Of a stretch of 5,773 nucleotides of DNA, positions 1 to 5,773 are shown one piece after another. The first letter of the stretch is position 1. Each line of letters begins with the position of its first letter. Made by a program: the position numbers and the translations under genes. The stretch is from contig QKDJ01000163.1 of assembly GCA_003252145.1 (NCBI GenBank), positions 1 to 5,773 on the forward strand. The letters are read 5' to 3'. Under the pieces are notes generated by a model. That model was not told the origin of the DNA. It saw nothing but the letters and a program-made list of their open reading frames with translations, and ran no database searches. This stretch comes from Azovibrio restrictus. GTDB lineage: Bacteria > Pseudomonadota > Gammaproteobacteria > Burkholderiales > Rhodocyclaceae.

Positions 1-1851
<1,851 letters not shown>

Positions 1852-1855
1852 GGGG

Positions 1856-1860
1856 CCCCT
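1856..1860 (-). promoter_or_regulatory. Ribosome binding site of the hybrid kinase gene
   Basis: On the minus strand AGGGG lies four bases before the ATG at 1851. The spacing is short and the match moderate. The site sits in the perfect 8-base palindrome GGGGCCCC (1852-1859), which has no loop and so cannot fold on itself, though it could pair with other parts of the transcript. There is no room for an obvious separate promoter in the 48-base gap, so the kinase is probably translated from the FIST transcript. Confidence 0.5.
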
Positions 1861-1899
1861 AACAGCCCAGACCTGGGCAGAAAATAGTCGCTTGCCGAC

Positions 1900-3042
1900 T
1901 CACGCGGGCTTCTCCATCAAGGTGGTCACGGTCATGGTCTGATTGTGCAGGCGGCAGGCGCCCCCGGGCATAAAGGGGCTGATCTCCCCATTGGAATAGA
2001 AGCCGGTCAGCACCGCGCCTTGACCAAACACCGCCGCCACAGCCTCCACCTCCTCATCCACCCGGTCGCCCATCACCAACTTGCGGCCAATGCAGCTCAC
2101 CAGCAGGGCCAGGGCAGGGCTACCGCCCTGGAGCATCTCCATCGCCGCCATTGCAGCCCCCTCCGCCCCGTCCACCAGTCGGTCCGTACTGGCATGCATG
2201 AGTTTGAGGCTGCCGCCTTCATGGACGTCTCCGGCAAGAATCAAACTTCCTGAATGCTCATCCACTCCAAGGATAGTCCGGATCAAACCGTCCTTACCCT
2301 CCTGTTCACCGCCCATGGCAAAGGGGAAAAGCAGCCCTGAAGCCGGTAACCCGGCCGCGTGGGCCCCCAGATAACGCTTGTAGATGTCCAGGGCAGGCTC
2401 CCCGTCCAGTTCGTACAGCACATTGCCCGCACTGCGCGTCACTCGGCGTTCGGGGCCGAAGGGTTCCCAACCTCCCAGGGAACCGTGCCCCAGGACCAGG
2501 CCTTCTCCGTATAGCCCCAGGGCTACCACCTGGTGATCGGAAATCCCGCCTGGGCTCAGGGTATAGGTCTGGACGAAGGCCCCCCCATCACCGGCCAGGC
2601 CCCCCATCACCGGAATATTCGCGCCCAGGGTATGACTCAAGCCCTGAAGCAGGGCGCTGCCATTGATATGCACCCCGGGGCCGAACAACAGCACCGCGTT
2701 CAGATCCGGCGCCAGCAAATCACCGCCCAGGCGCACCCCGGCAGATTCGGAATCCCCCATATCCGCCAAAGACGTGGCAAAGGCCTGCAAACGCACCCGC
2801 TCGAAACTCAGGGCCGTCACCGTGCAACAGCCTTCTTCCACACCCTGGTCAGTCACCTCACCGGAGGAGGAGCAGCCCACCAGGATGGCGCCGGGGCATC
2901 GCTGGGTCAAAGCGGGCACCAGACCCGCCTCGTGGAAGAAGCTGACCGCACCGAACACCAACAACACCTGGGCATCCCCAGGCAGGGCGGCCAGCGCTTC
3001 CCAGCTTCCCGGCCGGGTCAGCAGGACCTGATCGATCTTCAT
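1900..3042 (-). CDS. FIST-domain sensor protein, NosP-like
   Basis: This soluble protein of 380 residues consists of a FIST_N domain (about 25-220) and a FIST_C domain (about 220-370). Family hallmarks are GCSSSGEV at 56-63, VMGGLAGDGG at 145-154, the ELDGEPALDIYKRYL stretch at 211-225 and TGFYSNGEISPF at 346-357. It has no signal peptide and no transmembrane segment. FIST is a small-molecule sensory domain. FIST proteins encoded beside a hybrid kinase include NosP, a haem protein that binds NO and modulates the kinase NahK. Histidines that could serve as a haem ligand include H170, H186, H228, H263, H274 and H283; I cannot tell which, if any, does. The start is well supported: AGGGAGGAGA lies upstream with seven-base spacing. 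The next gene on the same strand, 48 bases on and in the same frame, is the hybrid kinase. FIST membership is near certain; haem and NO binding are inferred from context and need testing. An amino-acid-sensing role, proposed when the domain was first described, is the main alternative. Confidence 0.93.
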   Translation of the reverse strand: MKIDQVLLTRPGSWEALAALPGDAQVLLVFGAVSFFHEAGLVPALTQRCPGAILVGCSSSGEVTDQGVEEGCCTVTALSFERVRLQAFATSLADMGDSESAGVRLGGDLLAPDLNAVLLFGPGVHINGSALLQGLSHTLGANIPVMGGLAGDGGAFVQTYTLSPGGISDHQVVALGLYGEGLVLGHGSLGGWEPFGPERRVTRSAGNVLYELDGEPALDIYKRYLGAHAAGLPASGLLFPFAMGGEQEGKDGLIRTILGVDEHSGSLILAGDVHEGGSLKLMHASTDRLVDGAEGAAMAAMEMLQGGSPALALLVSCIGRKLVMGDRVDEEVEAVAAVFGQGAVLTGFYSNGEISPFMPGGACRLHNQTMTVTTLMEKPA

Positions 3043-3048
3043 GCCGAG

Positions 3049-3058
3049 TCTCCTCCCT
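3049..3058 (-). promoter_or_regulatory. Strong ribosome binding site of the FIST gene
   Basis: On the minus strand this reads AGGGAGGAGA, a near-complete match to the anti-Shine-Dalgarno sequence, about seven bases from the ATG at 3042. It fixes the FIST start and predicts efficient translation. Confidence 0.8.
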
Positions 3059-3086
3059 TTGTTTTATGGGGCTAGCCTATCAGATT

Positions 3087-3096
3087 CCCCCGGGGG
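3087..3096. repeat. Perfect GC palindrome in the divergent region
   Basis: CCCCCGGGGG is a 10-base perfect inverted repeat. The outer arms TCAG (3080-3083) and CTGA (3097-3100) are also complementary, but are offset because ATT separates the left arm from the core while nothing separates the right. It lies between two divergent genes, where an operator would be placed. In a GC-rich genome such a palindrome can occur by chance, so no binding protein is proposed. Confidence 0.4.
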
Positions 3097-3098
3097 CT

Positions 3099-3104
3099 GA
3101 GGAG
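3099..3104 (+). promoter_or_regulatory. Ribosome binding site deciding the methyltransferase start
   Basis: GAGGAG lies six bases before the ATG at 3111 and selects that start over the in-frame ATG at 3066, which is preceded only by a T-rich tract (CTCCCTTTGTTTT) with no purine-rich site, and over the later ATG at 3138. Confidence 0.75.
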
Positions 3105-3110
3105 ACTACA

Positions 3111-4295
3111 ATGAGGCCTTTTTTCGCCACCCTCCCCATGAGCCTGCCCGCCCCCACTCCTGACGCCCTGGCCCACAGCCAGGAACTCCAGCAACGGTTG
3201 CAGGAAGAAATCCAGGCGGCCGACGGCTGGATGCCCTTCGATCAGTTCATGGGCAGCTGCCTCTATGCACCGGGTCTGGGCTACTACACGGCCGGAGCGC
3301 ACAAGTTCGGTGCCGCAGGGGATTTCGTTACCGCCCCGGAACTCACCCCCCTGTTCGCTCGGGCTCTTGCCCATCAGGCCACCCAGGTGATGGCTCTGAG
3401 TGCCCCCCATATCATCGAGGCCGGAGCCGGCTCGGGCCGCCTGGCCACGGACCTGCTCCTGGCCCTGGAAGCCCTGGACCAGTTGCCGGAAAGCTACGGC
3501 ATCCTGGAACTCTCCCCGGACCTGAAGGAGCGCCAGCGCCAGTCTCTGGAACAGCGGGCGCCCCACCTGCTGGCACGGGTCCGCTGGCTGGACGAACTGC
3601 CCGAACATTTCTCCGGCCTGGTGCTGGGCAACGAGGTACTGGATGCCATGCCGGTGCACTGCGTCACTTGGCAGGACGGGGCCATTCTGGAAAAAGGTGT
3701 GGCTCTGGACGCGGAAGGCGGCTTCATCTGGCAGGAGCGCCCCGCCACGGGCCGGGTGCTGGAAGAGGCCACGGCCATTGCCGGGGAATGCCTGTTGCCC
3801 CCCGGGTTTTCCAGTGAAGTGCTGCTGGCAGGCCCGGCCTGGGCGGCCACCTGGGGCAGCCGTCTGGATCAGGGAGCCCTGCTGCTCATCGACTATGGTT
3901 TCTCCCGCCGGGAGTTCTATCACCCCCAGCGCCACGGGGGCACCCTCATGTGCCACTACCGGCACCAGGCCCACCCGGACCCTTTTTACCTGCCCGGCCT
4001 CCAGGACATCACCGCCCACGTGGATTTCACCGGGGTCATCGCCACCGCCTTCCCTGCCGGGCTGGAACTGCTGGGCTACACCAGCCAGGCCCAGTTCCTG
4101 TTCAACTGCGGCCTGCTCCAGGAACTGGAAGCCCTGGAACCGGGCAGCCTGCCCTATCTGAAGGCCGCCGCCGCCGTACAGAAACTGGTGCAACCCCAGG
4201 AAATGGGGGAATTGTTCAAGGTCATCGCCATGGGCAAGGGACTGGGCGACTCCCTGCTGGGTTTCAGTCAGGGCGACCGCAGCCACACCCTCTGA
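3111..4295 (+). CDS. MidA/NDUFAF7-family SAM-dependent methyltransferase (COG1565, DUF185)
   Basis: This predicted cytoplasmic class I methyltransferase has 394 residues, the usual length for bacterial members. The mitochondrial relative NDUFAF7/MidA methylates an arginine of a complex I subunit; the substrate of the bacterial proteins is not established. Visible family blocks are YYTAGAHKFGAAGDFVTAPE (about 58-77), the SAM-binding motif IIEAGAGSGR (101-110), YGILELSPDLKERQ (129-142), LGNEVLDAMP (162-171), LLLIDYGFSR (238-247) and the C-terminal QFLFNCGL (328-335). The ATG at 3111 is chosen for its GAGGAG site six bases upstream. The in-frame ATG at 3066 would add 15 poorly supported residues reaching back towards the divergent FIST gene. 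An ATG at 3138 (MSLPAPTPDALAHS) also resembles the beginning of relatives and cannot be excluded. The gene stands alone on its strand, diverging from the FIST-kinase operon and converging on the exported HExxH gene 12 bases beyond its stop. Family assignment is firm; the target is unknown. Confidence 0.93.
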   Translation: MRPFFATLPMSLPAPTPDALAHSQELQQRLQEEIQAADGWMPFDQFMGSCLYAPGLGYYTAGAHKFGAAGDFVTAPELTPLFARALAHQATQVMALSAPHIIEAGAGSGRLATDLLLALEALDQLPESYGILELSPDLKERQRQSLEQRAPHLLARVRWLDELPEHFSGLVLGNEVLDAMPVHCVTWQDGAILEKGVALDAEGGFIWQERPATGRVLEEATAIAGECLLPPGFSSEVLLAGPAWAATWGSRLDQGALLLIDYGFSRREFYHPQRHGGTLMCHYRHQAHPDPFYLPGLQDITAHVDFTGVIATAFPAGLELLGYTSQAQFLFNCGLLQELEALEPGSLPYLKAAAAVQKLVQPQEMGELFKVIAMGKGLGDSLLGFSQGDRSHTL

Positions 4296-4307
4296 AATCT
4301 CGATTGC

Positions 4308-4988
4308 TCAATTCCCCAGGCGCTGGCTGATTTCCCCGTTGCAGCTGGCGGCAATGCGGTCGTACTCCTCCGGGGTGTCGATGCGCCGCTGCTCCGCCTC
4401 CACCCGGTCCAGCAAATCCCGCACATAGGGCACCCAGCGTTCCCCCAGCTCCTGACGCAGGCGATCCTCGGCCTGGCCCGCCGCCCCTCGCCAGGGTCCG
4501 GTGTCGGCAAAACGCTTTTGCAAGGCCCGGGTCAGCTCTGCCTCCACCTGGACTGCATGGGCTTTGTAGGCCTCCAGATGCCGCACTTCGTGGGTATAAA
4601 TTTCCTGGTAGGCGCAACTGCCGGCCGGAAACTCCCGGGCCACATAGACCGTGATGGGATCAAAGCCGTAACTCAGGGTCAGTTGGGGAGAAGCACATTC
4701 CCAACGACCATCCGGCGTCACCAGACGAGGCATGACCAGGGCGTAACGCACCACCGCCTGACCCTTGGTCAGCCCGAGAATCTGCCGCTGGCTGGGTTGC
4801 ATCTTGCTGCCCAGGCGGGTCAGCCCCCCCACGTTGTAGTCCAGATTGGTGGTGACCCGGGTTTCCAGGCGTTCCACCTTCACGCTCGGCGGCGCCAGGT
4901 TGGCGCAGGGATCGCCTGTCTGGGCCCAGGCGCTCACCGCCATACCCAGACACAACAGTCCCGCGCAGGCCTGGAGCACTCGGCCCAT
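4308..4988 (-). CDS. Exported protein with HExxH motif, putative zinc-dependent metalloprotease
   Basis: I do not recognise a named gene. The 226-residue product begins with a typical Sec signal peptide: MGR, a hydrophobic stretch to about residue 19, and likely cleavage after AWA at 20-22, giving a mature protein of about 204 residues in the periplasm or outside. HEVRH at 133-137 within EIYTHEVRHLEAYKAHAV is a classic gluzincin-type zinc motif, with E139 or E149 as possible third ligands. Cysteines 28, 98, 125 and 216 are the only ones in the mature part and could form two disulfides. The C-terminal third (about 140-205) is charged and helical. The ATG at 4988 is chosen because the signal peptide starts there; a longer frame from 5069 would overlap queF by 77 bases and bury the signal peptide. 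The start lies four bases after the queF stop, so translation is probably coupled to queF. It resembles DUF922-type predicted zinc proteases in motif layout, but I cannot confirm the family. Peptidase activity is inference. Confidence 0.82.
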   Translation of the reverse strand: MGRVLQACAGLLCLGMAVSAWAQTGDPCANLAPPSVKVERLETRVTTNLDYNVGGLTRLGSKMQPSQRQILGLTKGQAVVRYALVMPRLVTPDGRWECASPQLTLSYGFDPITVYVAREFPAGSCAYQEIYTHEVRHLEAYKAHAVQVEAELTRALQKRFADTGPWRGAAGQAEDRLRQELGERWVPYVRDLLDRVEAEQRRIDTPEEYDRIAASCNGEISQRLGN

Positions 4989-4992
4989 GGCC

Positions 4993-5773
4993 TTACTGGC
5001 GCACTTCCCGCACATTGGCCGCCAGGGGAAAGTCGCCGCTGCTGCGGCAGGGATTGATATCCAGTCCACCCCGACGGGTGTAGCGGGCGTACACCAACAG
5101 GGCTTCGGGGGCGCAGTGGCGGCGCAGGTCGCAATAGATGCGCTCCACGCACTGTTCGTGGAATTCGTTGTGCCCCCGGAAGGACACCAGATAGCGCAGC
5201 AGCCCGGTCCGATCCAGAGGGCGACCCCGGTAGCGGATCACCACCATGGCCCAGTCCGGCTGACCGGTAACCAGACAGTTGGACTTGAGCAGGTGGGAAT
5301 AAAGGGTTTCCTCCACCACCGGGCCATTCCCCACCGCCAGCAGTTCCGGTGCCGGCTGGTAGCTGCTGCATTCGACATCCAGCCCGTCCAGGCATACACC
5401 TTCCGGATAAGCAGGCTGCACTTGAGGCTGCTGGTTCAGATCGGCCAGTTCCACGGTTACCGGCGCCCCGGCTGCTGCGGACAGGTCCTGCTCCAGCACT
5501 TTCTGCACGGCGGCCAGATCGGCAAAGGGAGTCTGGTTGAAGGAATTGAGATAAAGCTTGAAGGACTTGGACTCGATCAGCTTGGGGCTGTGGGCCGGCA
5601 CCCGGAAGGTGCCCAGGGCCACCACAGGCTTGCCCTTGGGATTGAGCCAGGAAAGCTCGTAGGCATTCCAGATGTCCTCCCCCATGAAGGGCAGGGCCTC
5701 CGGGGCTATGCCCAGTTCATCCCGCTTCAACTGGCGGGGAATGGGGTACAGCAGTTCCGGGGCGTAATGGGCC
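4993..5773 (-). CDS. queF: NADPH-dependent 7-cyano-7-deazaguanine reductase QueF, 5' end outside window
   Basis: QueF reduces the nitrile of preQ0 to the amine preQ1 using NADPH, a late step in making queuosine, the modified base at the wobble position of some tRNAs. The first visible complete codon is at 5772; 259 codons are seen, and compared with E. coli QueF (282 residues) about 20 are missing at the N-terminus. No start codon can be assigned: the TTG at 5728-5730 is internal, since YPIPRQ before it reads on into family-conserved KRDELGI. Matches to E. coli QueF include ELSWLN, the NADPH-site stretch [53 protein letters not shown] and [15 protein letters not shown]. The catalytic Cys (TGT at 5275-5277, in [12 protein letters not shown]) and the proton-donor Asp seven residues later are intact. 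This is the long, two-module form found in proteobacteria, not the short Bacillus type. The stop TAA at 4993-4995 is followed after four bases by the exported HExxH gene. The promoter lies outside the window. Confidence 0.97.
   Translation of the reverse strand, partial: AHYAPELLYPIPRQLKRDELGIAPEALPFMGEDIWNAYELSWLNPKGKPVVALGTFRVPAHSPKLIESKSFKLYLNSFNQTPFADLAAVQKVLEQDLSAAAGAPVTVELADLNQQPQVQPAYPEGVCLDGLDVECSSYQPAPELLAVGNGPVVEETLYSHLLKSNCLVTGQPDWAMVVIRYRGRPLDRTGLLRYLVSFRGHNEFHEQCVERIYCDLRRHCAPEALLVYARYTRRGGLDINPCRSSGDFPLAANVREVRQ

Larger units (their letters stand above)
3043..3110. promoter_or_regulatory. Divergent intergenic region between the FIST and methyltransferase genes
   Basis: These 68 bases must hold the 5' signals of both the FIST-kinase operon (leftward) and the methyltransferase gene (rightward), unless promoters lie inside the coding regions. 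It is the only AT-richer stretch nearby (TTTGTTTTATG at 3058-3068). CATAAA on the minus strand (3062-3067) could be a -10 element for the FIST operon, but I find no convincing -35 at standard spacing for either direction, so specific promoters are not called. It contains the perfect palindrome CCCCCGGGGG (3087-3096), flanked by TCAG (3080-3083) and CTGA (3097-3100), and the short palindrome GCTAGC (3071-3076). Confidence 0.55.

Noticed and set aside
1852..1859. GGGGCCCC as a regulatory hairpin before the kinase gene
   Set aside because: It is a perfect palindrome with no loop, so it cannot fold on itself in RNA, and an 8-base GC palindrome is readily expected by chance in this base composition.
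3072..4286. A 404-codon open frame on the minus strand opposite almost the whole methyltransferase gene
   Set aside because: It is a mirror of a clearly real gene in GC-rich DNA. Its translation is rich in Gly and Gln, has no recognisable domain, and it has no convincing ribosome site of its own.
4518..5057. A 179-codon plus-strand frame opposite the end of queF and the exported HExxH gene
   Set aside because: It spans the junction of two well-supported minus-strand genes, and its His- and Gln-rich product resembles no known protein; it is a shadow frame.
4989..5069. A longer start for the exported HExxH gene, at 5069 or at the ATG at 5015
   Set aside because: Both would place extra residues before a clean signal peptide and overlap the conserved end of queF. 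The ATG at 4988 puts the signal peptide at the true N-terminus.
5728..5730. TTG as the start codon of queF
   Set aside because: The frame continues upstream to the window edge with residues such as [10 protein letters not shown] that match the N-terminal part of long QueF proteins, so this codon is an internal Leu.

Overview
The window is a GC-rich chromosomal segment, most likely from a beta- or gammaproteobacterium. The strongest taxonomic hint is QueF of the long, two-module type, whose segments are close to those of E. coli QueF. The NosP/NahK-like pair and the codon use, which strongly favours G or C at third positions, fit this. I cannot name the genus. There are no tRNAs, rRNAs, mobile elements, CRISPR arrays or other signs of recent transfer. 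Coding density is very high, with five genes and no gap longer than about 70 bases.

Layout. (1) Bases 3042 down to 1, minus strand, hold a two-gene signalling operon. First comes a 380-residue FIST-domain sensor protein. After 48 bases comes a hybrid histidine kinase made of an N-terminal helical region, a PAS domain, HisKA, HATPase_c and a receiver, which runs off the left edge inside the receiver. This pairing is the known arrangement of the nitric-oxide sensor NosP with its kinase NahK in Pseudomonas, Vibrio and Legionella, and it is the most interesting content here. (2) Bases 3043-3110 are a short divergent intergenic region with a strong Shine-Dalgarno sequence on each side and a 10-bp GC palindrome. 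(3) Bases 3111-4295, plus strand, encode a MidA/NDUFAF7-family SAM-dependent methyltransferase. (4) Bases 5773 down to 4308, minus strand, hold queF (cut by the right edge) followed four bases later by a gene for a small exported protein with an HExxH motif. It converges on the methyltransferase gene with only 12 bases between them.

How they may work together. The FIST protein and the kinase probably form one sensory unit: the FIST protein binds a ligand (NO through haem, if it is a true NosP) and adjusts the kinase, which then passes phosphate through its receiver to a partner not in this window. QueF makes preQ1 for queuosine in tRNA. The exported HExxH protein shares its transcript by position, but I see no functional link. 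The methyltransferase stands alone.
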